64,000 bases of DNA from Termitomyces sp. T153 (Eukaryota > Basidiomycota > Agaricomycetes > Agaricales > Lyophyllaceae). Of the stretch, positions 10,533 to 21,702 are shown piece after piece. The notes under the pieces were generated by a model. The model worked only from the letters and a program-made list of their open reading frames with translations, was not told where the DNA came from and made no database searches. Every line of letters begins with the position of its first letter. Position 1 is the stretch's first letter. The position numbers and the translations under genes were made by a program. Where the stretch lies: the NCBI GenBank assembly GCA_018296165.2, contig JACKQL020000006.1:1302001-1366000 (forward strand). Direction: 5' to 3'.

Positions 10533-11338
10533 GCTGCGGGATGACAATCGCCTACGACTGTTTCAAAGTACATATATATCTTCTGATCAATACGAACGAG
10601 TTGATGAGTTGATGATGTACATTATGCATCACATGTGCATCAGATTGATAGCTGACACATCCACCATGCACTCGTTTTTTTGTTCCTTATCGACGGAGAC
10701 CCAGCCGAGCGAACAGAACCTGCTCTTGCAACATGATGGGTGCACCCAATTGCAGTTTGTTCATTTCGAGTTTCTGACCTTGGAGACATTTGGAAATTTT
10801 CGCGAATTCATGATGAACTGTGAGGTACATACCAGCTCACAGGAACTCACAACGTCATTTCCACTAAGTAGGGAGATTTACTTACAGGGCAATCCGAGTG
10901 ACTCGCTGAATGTGCGTTAACCACCAAGGTCTGTACATACATCTGGGTATGTAGGTGACCAAGTATATGGTGCTATGTCCCTTTCGAACGTTGAACGCCG
11001 TGGGAACACCAATCCTGATATGTCCAGCCAATTATCACCCGTCAAGTTTGACACGTTGCAATATCATGCATAAGTCTCTTGAATGGATATTGAAATTTAC
11101 AGTGGAGTCCACCAGTGTTTCAGTAGTTCATGTTACTGAACTTGAAATCCATATACGGTGATTGACAGGTTTCTTTTTCCATTTTTCCACTGGAAACAGG
11201 TTCCAGTGTCAGCAGTGCATGATGATTAGCTTTGTTGGCATCTATAATGCAAGCATCAACCTCAATCACAGCACAGTATGTTGACCACTATCACACTTAC
11301 ATTGTCTAGATACTGGCCCTTTGGCCACTCCTTTCCAT
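10533..11338. other. Downstream low-copy region, no supported gene
   Basis: This holds the presumed 3' UTR of the membrane-protein gene (AT-rich, with ACATATATAT near 10570) and open frames of up to 150 codons that overlap it and show no recognisable motif. Near 11300-11385 a unit of about 45 bp containing GGCCCTTTGGCCACTCCTT is duplicated with changes. Confidence 0.35.
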
Positions 11339-11614
11339 TGTTAAGATATCGGCCCTCTGGCCACTTCCTTTTACATTGTCCCAAATAACATATATATATA
11401 TATATATACCTTACCTTAGTTTATATGAACCCTCACTCAATTATATTGCATTGAGGGTGAGTACACATTCTACATACAGCACTTGGTACAATACTGACAA
11501 TGTGTACATAGATTCAGACTTACATGTTGTCAGGTATAGTTACTCACTCAATTATATTGCATTGAGGATTCAGACTTATGTGTTGTCAGACATACTTTGT
11601 ATAGGGTTCTAACA
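11339..11614 (-). repeat. Possible short solo LTR
   Basis: On the minus strand the segment starts TGTTAGAACCC and ends ATCTTAACA (276 bp). It contains a (TA)n run at 11389-11408 and two copies of CAATGCAATATAATTGAGTG about 110 bp apart. Size and TGTTA...TAACA ends suit a Ty1/copia LTR, but flanking 5-mers (TCCAT, GGTTA) do not match and no primer site is seen. Confidence 0.35.
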
Positions 11615-12915
11615 GGTTATGGGACTTTCCTGCCATACACTCTAGTGACAACATTCAGAACCCTTACCCCCACATCACTCTTCATGCAGATCACTTCTCT
11701 TGGCAACACCAGAACCTTAGATCTGATTAAAATCTTATCAGCACATCTTTGTCTCCATGCTGAGCACTCAGAATCCTTTGTCTACTTATGGACTTGCATT
11801 ATGGGATCTCTCTCCCCCCTACCCCACCAGCCCTATCCATCTCAATAGATACTGATGCTGCCAACCCACATTGATGCATTCCTATGCTGCCTAGCTGCCA
11901 TGCAGGAAACCAAAAAGAAGACCTAAACACTAGCAACTAGATAGGGTAGCTGGCAATAGGAAGTTAATAGGGGGTGAATCAGTAACCATCCCAGAAAATG
12001 AGAGCTAATGGAAGGGGAGTGAATGAGGAATCAAGTGAAAAAGTGTTTCTATTGCTAGCCTAACTTGCTAGATGGTAATGAAAGGTCACTGGGTAAAAGA
12101 AGGGGAAAATAATGAAGGCAAAAGAGTTGCTAAGAAAGGGGGGAACTAAGCAATGGAAAAGGAGTTGGGAACAAGGAATGAATGGAGTTAAAGTGTAACA
12201 GGGGATGAATGCAAACTAGTCACTAGCCATAGTTGCTAGCATTGCTAAGTTGTAGTAATGCTAAGGGTACCTGCAGTTGGCACCCACACTAAGTTGAGGT
12301 CAAGGTCATCAAGACTGTTGCTAAGTTGTTGGTGATGATGAGAGAAAGAGCAATAAGAGATCTGAAGCTGGTAAGCTGAGAGCTAATAAGGGGGAATGGT
12401 ATTTTATTTGTTGTTTTTTTTCTCTATGTACAGGCAGTATTTATACTGTTTGTAGGTATAGTATTTAGAAAGGAAAGATTAGTCACCACCAGCAATGGCA
12501 TCTGCCAAAGTGTTTATGATACATACTGGATGTCAGTCTGGTAACCAAGTATATGTATGTGATGTTGATATAATGCATAAAAATTGTCAATCACAAGAAA
12601 AGAGCATTTCCAACATCAACACCTGAAGTGTAGATGCCATTCAAGTATGTTTGTAAGCTCAACAAGAAAAATAATAAGTAAGAAATCACATGGCTTTCAA
12701 TATATCCCTCTTTAGAATTGAGGCAGTGTTGTTGCCAGGAAATGTTGCTAGCAGTCATTGCTAAGAAAGGTCTTGGCATTGTCATTCTAGATTCAAAGTC
12801 CAGACTCCATGTGATGTGGCTTGTGATCCATAAGTCTCATGGTCTCTAAAATCCTGTGCAAAGGCTACATTGTTCCAGACCTTGGGGCTAAACCTCACAT
12901 GATAAGTGTTGTAAC
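11615..12915. other. Unassigned AT-rich spacer with recurring TTGCTAAG/TTGCTAG words
   Basis: No protein is recognisable. The words GTTGCTAAG, ATTGCTAGC and ACTAGCAACT recur at least nine times between about 11925 and 12780. This could be the untranslated end or LTR of the copia element whose gag lies just downstream. Confidence 0.3.
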
Positions 12916-13543
12916 TTGTGCCAGGTCATGTACAATATAATCAGCTGCTGTCCAATCAGAAATGCCAAAAATGGTGTTCAGTACCAAGTGGGTCTTATCA
13001 GCATATTCACTCTATCAAACTTAATGTGCATTGGCCTGCATGCAAAGTCCCCTTTGACTGTACCACTAGCAAATTCACCAAATGGTCAAGAAAACTCAAG
13101 ATATTCCTGCAGCAGACTGGCTTAGACCACCATATCTTCATGCCAGAATCAAGGCCTGAACACCTGATAACACCTGCAGACCCTTCTGCCAAGCCTACTG
13201 CACATGTCAATTGGCAGTCAAACAGTGATCTAAGCATTGATGTCATCTGTGCTGCTGTCTTTGAGGCTGAACAGAAAGAATTTAATACTGACAGTACCAT
13301 TAAGGAATCCTATGATACATTGAAAGGCAGGGTGCAATGAGAAGGGCCCATTAAGCAGGTCACACTCATCTGTGAGGCACTCTACACATATGCACCCATT
13401 GCTGAGCCAATCAAGAACACCACCCAAAAAATCTGCAAGTTAATTGACTGAGCCTTTGCCATCAGTGTGATTGACAAAGACCTCTTAAAATGTATTGCAC
13501 TACTTAACTTGATCAATGACAAATCTTTTAAAGCTGTCCAGAC
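12916..13543 (+). pseudogene. Ty1/copia-type Gag fragment
   Basis: The frame from about 12960 reads FTKWSRKLKIFLQQTGLDHH, then RPEHLITPADPSAKPTAH and FEAEQKEFNTDSTIKESYDT, then after a stop (13338) ICEALYTYAPIAEPIKNTT. The W-x-x-x-L-K-x-x-L-x-x-x-G-L block and downstream spacing fit the UBN2/DUF4219 Gag of copia elements. It ends at 13543, where a family C LTR begins. Confidence 0.6.
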
Positions 13544-13762
13544 TATAACATTTCCATTATGGTTTGTGCAGCTTACAGTTCACACCTCATAAGTCAAAAC
13601 TAGTCAATTGATCTTGTCTACAAAGTATGAAGTAAGGTGCTGCCTTATATAATTATAGTATAAGTATTTATAGGTAGCATCATGTGATGCTACTGAGTAA
13701 TAATAATAAGTAAATCAATATTATACAATATGCACTAGAGAAGTAAAAGGCACTCTGTTACA
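13544..13762 (-). repeat. 3' LTR of family C copy C3
   Basis: This 219-bp LTR aligns throughout with those at 43457-43667 and 56876-57085. On the minus strand it reads TGTAACAGAG to AATGTTATA; the terminal A of C1 has been kept but TG/CA symmetry is lost at the outer edge (TATAACA for TGTAACA on the plus strand). Confidence 0.7.
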
Positions 13763-13834
13763 TACCCTCCTTTTGAGTCTGTCAACAGACTCACAACTAA
13801 TCAGGCAATGAATAAGGGGGTGGGATAGGGCATC
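13763..13834 (-). other. Polypurine tract and 3' internal tail of family C copy C3
   Basis: On the minus strand AAAAGGAGGGTA immediately precedes the LTR, the expected polypurine tract. A small hairpin GAGTCTGTCAACAGACTC lies at 13775-13792. The segment matches 43668-43742 of element C1 and is cut by the family A LTR at 13835. Confidence 0.6.
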
Positions 13835-14888
13835 TGTCAGATTCTGCTGACTACAGGGGCTCAGCTCCACTGGGCAAGTCCTTACTAGGCAGACATGATG
13901 TGCTGTGCTTATAACTTAGCACTCCAGAGGGGGTGCAGACTTTAGGGACTTGCAAGAGGAAGTCAGGGGAATTGGTCTGAGCAAGTCCAGAGTGGTCCAG
14001 GGAAGTCTAAGACCAAGTATGTTAAACATTGGGCTTGGGCAGGCATCAGGAACAGGTTTGTAGGTGTGTAAATGGACTGTGGGGTAAGCAGAGGCTTTGC
14101 AAGTGATGGGAGTGGAGCCAGAGTTTGATGGGGGATCAATCAAGACTGATGGGTTCTGGGGCCAAGCATGGGGCAAGGTCTGGAGTTATCATAAGAATGT
14201 TTGAAGGTTTGTAGCACATGCATGGAGTTTGTGATGATGCTGGAGGTGAAAGGAACTTAGAAAAAATAAGGAACAAAGACAGGCAAAATGAGACAATGAT
14301 GAGACAAGATGGAATGGAGAAAAGAAATAGATTTAAGGCTAAAAATGGAAACAGAGATGAGACAGAAAGAAACATGAGACACAAGTAACCAATTAATGTA
14401 ATATCAAGACTAAGGTAACAAATGCTACTCTACATCTTTATATACTGACTACTGGACCTTCTCTGAGGGTTGAGGTTGTGATGGTGGGGCTCATCGGAGC
14501 TACATGGGTGGATGGGTGTTGGTTCTGATTGGAGGGCAGGCTGTGGTGATATTCTGATGGGAATGCAGTCTGTCCCACAGTCATTGGAGAACTCCAGAGT
14601 GATTGTATAGGCCACAGGAGTGGTTGAGTAATGTACATCTGGGCCAGAGGAAGTGTCAGGGAGGTGCAGGGGCCTTGGAAGCAAGAGGAGGAGCTGAGAG
14701 GGCCCACAGGGAAGGTGTTGGAGTTTACTAGGAGGTTGTTGGGGTTTGCCAAGGAAGTGTTGGAGTTAGCCAGGGTGGGTGCCATGGATCAACAAAGGTT
14801 GGGGTAAGTTGGGGAAATGTTGAGGAGTGCTTCAGGGAGGCAGGGTGACCTGGGAGGAGGTCTGGAGGTGTGGGAGTGGGTTGTGACA
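13835..14888 (-). repeat. 3' LTR of family A element A3
   Basis: On the minus strand TGTCACAACCC to AATCTGACA, 1054 bp. It is followed on its right by a polypurine tract (CCCCCTTCA at 14893-14901 on the plus strand), so it is the 3' LTR of a minus-strand element whose antisense gene follows. Confidence 0.7.
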
Positions 14889-15092
14889 TCATCCCCCTTC
14901 AGTGTCAAGACCCTCAAGATGCAGGGCACAGGTTGGGGATTGGCAGGGGTGTGGGAATTGAAGTGTAAGCAATATTGATCAAACTGCAGTTGCAGCAGTG
15001 GCATGGGTAACAAAGTTCAAGCAGGATCATTGCCCATCACAAAGCAATTAAAAAGGGTCAAGACATACTCTAGTGCTTCCCCAGCCTTTTCA

Positions 15093-15472
15093 ATGTCTTC
15101 TCCAGCATCCTATACTGTATCCCCTCAGCATCTCCTCCACCCCCCAATGGCAATAGCATGGAGAGATTGTCTGAGTACAAGAAGGAGGGGTCCAATTAGC
15201 AGCAGAGTAAGAAGACTGACATGATGTACTAGAGTCATAGGTGCTCTTGCTGTGTCATCCACAAGGTGCTAACATGTCTTGCAGAACTGTTGGCAGTGGT
15301 GGCAGGGTCCTCTGGAGCTCCACCTCAGAGTGGGGGTTCAACTCAGTTGGCTCTGGAGCATTCCTTGCAGCCAAATTTTGAGCCAGGGGTGGTGATGGCA
15401 GTCCCAGAGGCACTCTGTATTGCACAGGTGGACATAATGCCAGAGAAGTTTGCAGAGGCATTGGGACAAGTG
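15093..15472 (+). pseudogene. Antisense accessory gene (aORF) of A3, exons 1-2, truncated
   Basis: Exon 1 starts at the ATG at 15093 (MSSPASYTVSPQ...). Exon 2 starts at 15285 after a CTTGCAG acceptor and reads ELLAVVAGSSGAPPQ... then PEKFAEALGQV, matching QLSAAVAGPSG and PEQFAEAVGWA of A2. The donor of intron 1 has decayed from GT to AT. The gene is cut at 15472 by the LTR of A1 copy 1, before the cysteine motif. A TTGATCA motif lies upstream, near 14975-14981. Confidence 0.6.
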
Positions 15473-16633
15473 TGTCACGACCCATTCTTTGAAGCCCCGT
15501 ACATCGCCCGACAAACCCCTGTCCCCCTGGAACCTCCCCCAACACTTCGTCGAACTTCCCCAGCACTCCGTGCCTACTCTGGCTAACTCCGACGCATTCT
15601 CGGCTAACTCCAACACATTCTTGGCTAACTCCAACAGCCCCCTAGCCAACTCTGATGTCTTCCTCGCAGCCGCCAGCACTTCTCCTGGACTTTCTGAGCC
15701 CCTGGGACCACTCCCCCGCCATGCCTGACCCCATTACACATCATCAACTTGACACCCTGGCTCCCCCGACTTACCCTGGGGTATCACAACAACCTCAGAA
15801 TGGACTGCATCACAATTGATCCCATCAACATATCAACGTGGCCTGCCCTCTGGTCATAACTGACACCTGTTGACTCTGTTGAGCTCCACCAAGCCCTGCC
15901 ACCACAGCCAACATCCCCAGAGCTCTTCAGTAGTCAGTATATAAGATATAGAGTAGCTTCTTGTACTCTAGTCTTGAGATTACCTACTTACCTGCCTTAC
16001 CTGATGTGTTTCTGATTGTTTCTTCTTATGTTTTGTGTTCCGTGTCTTGTTTTCCTTATTCTCAGTCTCCCAGTCTTATCTCATCTCTATTCCATTATCG
16101 TTTCATTATTGTTCCGTGTCTCTGCCTGAATCTATTCTCATTCTCATCTTGTCTTTGTCTCATTTCGTCCAACTCTGTCTCATCTTGTTTGATTCTGTCT
16201 ATTGTGTTCCAGTCCTCTCGACCATAACATCCTCACAAACTCTGCAGTTACAATTACAAACCTCCGACACTCTTTACCAACCCTGGACCCTGCTACATGC
16301 TCAGCTCCAAACCCCATCAATCCCTGTTGATCCCCCATCAGAACTCCAGCTCCGCTCCTGTCATCTGTGTAGCCTCCACCTCCTCTGCACCCGCAATACT
16401 CACACATGGACTTATGCCTGAACCCTGCCAAGCCCATCCCCCATCCCCGCAACTCATCCTCTACTCCTCCAGACCTCCCTGGACTTGCTTGGATCAATCT
16501 CCACTAACTATCCTCACAAGCCCCCAATGTTTGGAACACCTCCAAGTACCCAGTTGTCAGTGCAGGGAATCACATCTGCCTAGTAAGGACTCACCCAGTG
16601 TAGCTGAGCCCCCATGGTCAGTAGAACCTGACA
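15473..16633 (+). repeat. 5' LTR of A1 copy 1
   Basis: TGTCACGACCC to GAACCTGACA, 1161 bp, with 5-bp terminal inverted repeats TGTCA/TGACA. A 21-bp unit (GGCTAACTCCGACACATTCTC-like) repeats near 15580-15650. It interrupts the antisense gene of A3. Confidence 0.8.
15938..15982 (+). promoter_or_regulatory. TATA box and predicted transcript start in A1 LTR
   Basis: TATATAA lies at 15938-15944. AGTCTTGAGATTA begins 32 bases downstream (15970-15982), the usual TATA-to-start distance. This 13-mer is the exact reverse complement of the primer site at 16634-16646, which supports 15970 as the 5' end of the genomic RNA. Confidence 0.65.
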
Positions 16634-16646
16634 TAATCTCAAGACT
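16634..16646 (+). promoter_or_regulatory. Self-primer-binding site of A1 copy 1
   Basis: TAATCTCAAGACT begins at the first base after the LTR and pairs with AGTCTTGAGATTA at the predicted 5' end of the transcript (13 of 13). No complementarity to a tRNA 3' end was apparent by eye. Confidence 0.7.
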
Positions 16647-16665
16647 CTACCTTACCCCATTCGTG

Positions 16666-19640
16666 ATGTCCGCACATGCCCTGCACACACATTTGCCAAA
16701 CAATTCCGATGTCTATGGTTGAGCTGTGCCTTGAAACTCTTATGATTCATATGGCCCTGCCCAATTTGCCAAGGCACACTAAGTCGTGGATCTGACACCA
16801 AATGTCCCCTCTGCTCCAGTTACACCCATACAATGGTTCTCTCCATGGACACCCTCCCCAACCCATGCCCAACCCTACACCACTCTCATCAACCACCCCC
16901 CACCCTCCCCGTACCTTCTCTGCCAGCTCTGCTTCCCCACAAAGACCAAACCCAGCATCACCAAGGCTTCACCCAGACTCCAGCAACAACTCAGTCCACT
17001 GCCCAGCAACTTCTCCAACACCGCACAACAGATCATCCGACTTTCACCCACAACCCTCCCCAAGAAAAGACCATCCTCCAAGCTAGCCCTGCCATTGATT
17101 GGAATCAAGCTCAACCCAGCAGCCCCACCCACAATAACACAAGATTCCGAGACTGAGGCTACACCCCAAATTATAGAAACCACTTCCAGGATCAGTTAGG
17201 ACCCCCTGGCTGACTCGACTGTCACTTCCGCCCAACAAATGAAAGGAGCCTGACACCTCCGACCTGACCCCAACAACCCCAGAACCCCCAAGCTTCTAGG
17301 CAATCAAGGAAGAAAGAGATATGCACCTCCACCCCAACTCTCGAAGCACTACCCCAAATTTAACAAGGAGAACCATGGCACTCTGACTCTTAATAGGGAA
17401 CAGCTCCAGGGTCCTGCCCACTACTTCGACACCCCCCCCCCATTTGATCCAGAACCTCTGACATTGAAGATCCTTGATGCCAACCCTCCCTGCACACCAT
17501 CAGATGTGGACCCCACCATCAGACTATGCCACCTCCCACAACAAGAACCCCCAGCATAGGAGTCACCCCACCAGAACAAACCATAGGAAAGACAGCCCTA
17601 TACAAAGTAGTTCTCCAGGGTACTCTAAATTTGCTGACCTGTTCACATAAGGGAGGGAGAAGCCCCACCATCATCCCAGAGACTGTCGATCAACCCACTC
17701 AAATGTCCTGACAATCCAAAGAGCATACACTCCAACATCCGTGGAGGACTTCCCTGCCAGGATTGATGACCCAAATAACCCTGCACCAACTTGAAGCTGC
17801 CCTGATCCACCCCTCTGACCCACTCTGGATTCTAGCAACACAACTCTGGGGCCCCCACTTCAACTCCGACATCCAACCAAAGAGACCTATGACACCAGCT
17901 CAACACTCCATACAACCCTGCCCCTATGCTGGAAGATGTCTATCAAGCGGGAACCACACCAACGGAGTACCCAGAAACAAACCCCATGCGAAGTAATCTC
18001 TCTGGAGTACCCTAAAAGTTGCTGATGCCTTCCCCAAGAAGCGAGCAGTGCTTCTCCCCATTGCCACCCACCCACATTCGCAACAACCTCTGGGCCACTC
18101 TGGAGCATGAATGAAGAATTGCCCCGACCCTGCCGTGACTCCCGGGGAGTCCCAAACTAATGCTTCCCCATGGCCAACTTTCCCGCTGCCCTCCAACAAT
18201 CGTGAACAACCATCTCCCCCCAAATGCAGCAGATATTTTGCACAAAGGGATGATGGCCAGACTCACCCAAAACCCCAGAAGACCACTAGACCAGCCCCCC
18301 CTATCTGGGCTTGGCTCCAGGAGCCACTGCCACTCCTACATGACAACTCCACTGCTCAGTGAAAACCCCCACTCCAGAGCTCCCCCTCTGATTCGTGACA
18401 CAACCCCACCAACAAGTTAAGATCCAACTCCAACCCCCACATTGACCCCGGACCCCTGGTACTTGCGCTTGGAATGGCAGACCAACAAAATGCACCTCAG
18501 ACCCCTTCCTCTGCCCCGCACCACCCTCAAAGCCAACACAACCAACAAACCCCCCACCAAGTGACCCTCGTATTGACTCTGGGACTGCTAACTTCTTCCC
18601 CAATGAAAGAACCACTGACCCCCAGAAGGAACAACCCACAGAACAAGCCCCAAAGCATCTCTGTTGGAGCAAGCCATTCCCCAACTGACTCCCGTGCTGC
18701 CCCCACCCAAAGAAGCATCCACCAATACAACTCCAACAGACCTCCAAACTCTAGGGAGTGTCAGAAATACATAAGAACCCTCTGTCCATCTCTGGACTTA
18801 CCCTTGGTCAGGAAAGCAATGTCATGTAGATGACCCGGAACCTTCAAACTTCGACTCTGGACCCAAAGGAACTGATTGGGACTGATCACCCTGCACCCCA
18901 CCCCCTTGTCGTCGACACTCCGGAGCACACCAAAGCACCACCCAAACATGCCCGCCCATAGATGCAATACTCTGGAGCACGACTTTGACCAGAACCAACA
19001 CTCTGGAGCGCAGCAAAGCCTGATTTCAAGTGCCCTTCACCAAACACCATACTCCGGGGCACAACAAAACCCCACCATGCACAACCCCACCCAAATGTAA
19101 ACCTCCAGGAACCCCCAACCAAGGGAATGCAACCCTCACCCCAAGGGAGTACCTCCGCCTCCACACTGACAAAACCTACAGCATAGATGGTATGGAAAAC
19201 AACCCCCCACCAACTCACTACAGGGACCACCCTACCCCGGGGGCTCTGCCACTAAGCCGCTAGGGACTCCCTCCTCTGACCAACTATGCCCCAAGAACAA
19301 ACCTCACCCTGCCACCCCCACCATCGTTGAAAAGGACCTCTGCCACCCTGCCACCCACATTGGCATGAAGGCCGGACTGCTGGAAGACCTCCGCCCCCCC
19401 CCTGCCAGCCGCACCAACAAAAGACCAAAGCCCTGACCACCCTGAACACACATCAAAGACTCAGAGGTCCACCCCCTTGAACCAGCACAACACACATCTC
19501 CACCACAGACTGAAGAAAACCCCTATGCCCTGGGTCCAAGACCTCGAGAATCAAACCCAGCAATGCTGCCCAAAAACACCACGGAACTCTGCTGGAAGAC
19601 TCCCAACACCCCCGCTGAGCCTTGGGAACTCTTCCTACAG
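16666..19640 (+). pseudogene. Gag-like, Pro-rich region of A1 copy 1
   Basis: An ATG 33 bases after the LTR starts MSAHALHTHLPNNSDVYG, similar to the A2 and A5 Gag starts; the next recognisable block is NSYDSYGPAQFAKAH. After a stop the sequence stays Pro/Thr/Gln-rich in shifting frames to about 19640, with phrases such as YTPNYRNHFQDQLGPPG. No capsid, zinc knuckle, protease, YLDD, integrase or chromodomain signal was found in any frame. From about 19640 similarity to the A2 region after its chromodomain resumes (AACACAGACGGCATTAGTGG). Confidence 0.4.
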
Positions 19641-19897
19641 CGCTCCACCCTGTCCCGGCAACCCCAGGACTAGCCAACACAGACGGCATTAGTGGGCTTA
19701 ACCCCCACCTCTGGATCCACCAGGGATTCAACTCCCACTAGCACCCCTGCATGTTTCACTTACCTCACACAAATTAAAGTCTCACTTCACACACCCAGGA
19801 ACAACAAAGAAGCATTGGAAAGTACAAAACTATACAATACAAGGTGGAATGGGGCAATGAACTCAAAGACAACAAGAAGCAGGGCCTGACTGCCCCC

Positions 19898-21486
19898 TCA
19901 CTCTTCCCCCAGAACCCCCACCATCCCTACCCCCAAGTCAATCTCCATCTGGGCCCACACCACCACCAAGACCTCTGCCAACCCCGGCAAAGCCTCCCCC
20001 GCATCTGCCACCACTTCCCACCATGACCCTGGGGCCACCGCATTACGTTGTCGATGCCCCACCAGCAACCTCCCCACCCTTGCCATCCCCTGCTGCAACT
20101 CCAGAGGCTGACCCACGGGCATCTGCGCCAACCCGTCTTGGATCAATGCAAATGCCACAGAGGCACCATCCAAGAGAACCCGGTGCTCCCGCACCCAACC
20201 TGACCCCAAACACGATCCATTTAGTAACAGGTGAAGAATTGGGAACGATACTTATGAAGGATCCCCATGCACCTTGAAGTGGCCTCATTGGCCAGCCAAT
20301 CCTCCCTCTGCCTTGCTACCTCCAACTCCGCCTGCAGCAAACCACCCTCTGGTGCCATTTCCCACTCCTCCACCTCCTCCATAGGCCACACCTCCCACTG
20401 CGTTGGATGCTCCTGCAAGCCCCATATCTCCAGCACTTGCTCTGGTGCCACTCACACTGAGGTGTTCCACGCCTGCTCCAATGCCTCCTTCTCCACTCAT
20501 GCCACATCTGGATCCTCCCTCGCCTGTTGAAGCTCCCCCTCCTGTGCCATCAATGCCACCATTAGCACCTCCACCTGCTTGCGAAGGAAGACCTCTGTGA
20601 TCGAAGGTGGGGGCTCCAGAGAACTTGATGCCTGTTCCAAGGCCACATCTGGGGTAGGAGAGTAAATGTGAAACCCCACAGGACCTGCCATCAGCTCGTG
20701 CCCCCGCGGCCTCTTGCTGGGCCCTGCCCCTAATGGCAGGGAGGCTCTCCACTTTCCATGGTCTGCCACTGAGGATGCCCCCTCCCTCTACTCATCCTGC
20801 GGAGGCCCCACCTGCCCTATGCTCTCCTCCCCTGACATCCGGGTCTTCCACGCCTCGCCCAGCTAACTCTGCACCCAGTCCTTGTCCCACCCCTGCTTCG
20901 CAGCAACACATGCTGCTTGCCACTCCAACAAGATCAAGCACTTCTCATGGCTCATGCAACACAGAAGGCAAATGGAAGTGTCATGCCGTGAGCCCACGGA
21001 GGGTGCATCAAAGATGCAGGCCTTGCCCCACCATGCACAGAGAACACACTAAGAACAACAGATCAGCACATGCAACAAAGGAGAACTCAAAGACTCACCG
21101 GGGCCTCATTTTGGCACCATTCCAGTGTTGGGGGGCCCCGAGCCCATGCCAATGCCCTTGCAAACTCCTCTGCTGTCACTTCTGCCTGAGGGATTCACTG
21201 CAATGGTGGGACCCCTTCCACATCCCCCGCTGCCAATCGGGGCACTGCAGGATGAAATTTGGCCTGCCTAGGAACCTCCGGAGAACCCACCACCACTGCA
21301 GACAACTCTGCAAAACTCCATCAGCCACCCCAAAGAAACAAGTCAATGCTGCTCACGACTCCGGTATATTGCACCAGCTTGGCGCTGATGCTTGAACTCC
21401 TCCCCCTTGCTGTCATACACAATCACCATGTCCGTGTCTGAAATCCACAGGGCAGGGGAAGTGGCTGAGTAAGTGGGAGAAAACAT
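19898..21486 (-). pseudogene. Antisense accessory gene (aORF), A1 copy 1
   Basis: Exons 21486-21357, 21307-21099, 21048-20252 and 20199-19898, separated by introns of 49, 50 and 52 nt (GTGAGC, GTGAGT and GTATCG donors, AG acceptors). Exon lengths 130, 209 and 302 equal those of the A4 copy. Exon 1 starts MFSPTYSATSP and has VIVYDSKGEEFKH. Exon 3 opens with the cysteine motif. It later holds GPSKRPRGHELMAGP, a Glu/Arg-rich helical stretch and WLANEA. Exon 4 has WVREHRVLLDGASVAF and ends GEE-stop. Exon 3 is 8 bases shorter than in A4 and holds stops and a frameshift, so this copy is dead. Confidence 0.65.
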
Positions 21487-21689
21487 GACAAAGGATTTGA
21501 GAAGCCCCAGGGTACATCCAAGGCTTTTTAATTGATTAGGAAGAACCCCCTGATGAAGTGGCGGCCATGCTTTGACTTCGCCTCCCATGCTGCTGTCACT
21601 TGCTGTGGATTGATCAATATTATTGGGCTTCAACTCCCACACCCCGCCGATCCCTGACCCGCTCCCTGTGTCTCAAGGGTCTCAACGCT

Positions 21690-21702
21690 GAAGGGGGGGT
21701 GA
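21690..21702 (+). promoter_or_regulatory. Polypurine tract of A1 copy 1
   Basis: GAAGGGGGGGTGA directly precedes TGTCACGACCC. The same AAGGGGGGGTGA tract precedes the A2 and A1 copy 2 3' LTRs. Confidence 0.7.

Noticed and set aside
10462..10920. 152-codon ORF overlapping the end of the membrane-protein gene
   Set aside because: It overlaps the last exon in another frame and has no recognisable feature; treated as 3' UTR.
15338..15679. Heptad-rich minus-strand ORF (SELAENV-like), also at 22019-22207 and 60849-61121
   Set aside because: The heptads come from the 21-bp U3 minisatellite; the frame has no consistent start or stop between LTR copies.
15961..16421. ORFs of 88 and 128 codons repeated near 22489, 37058 and 47275
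   Set aside because: They lie in the R/U5 part of family A LTRs, have no conserved start or motif, and shift frame between copies.
16780..19640. Many overlapping Pro-rich ORFs on both strands
   Set aside because: Low-complexity, CpG-depleted sequence gives chance open frames; no motif holds in the same frame in both A1 copies apart from the short Gag-like start.
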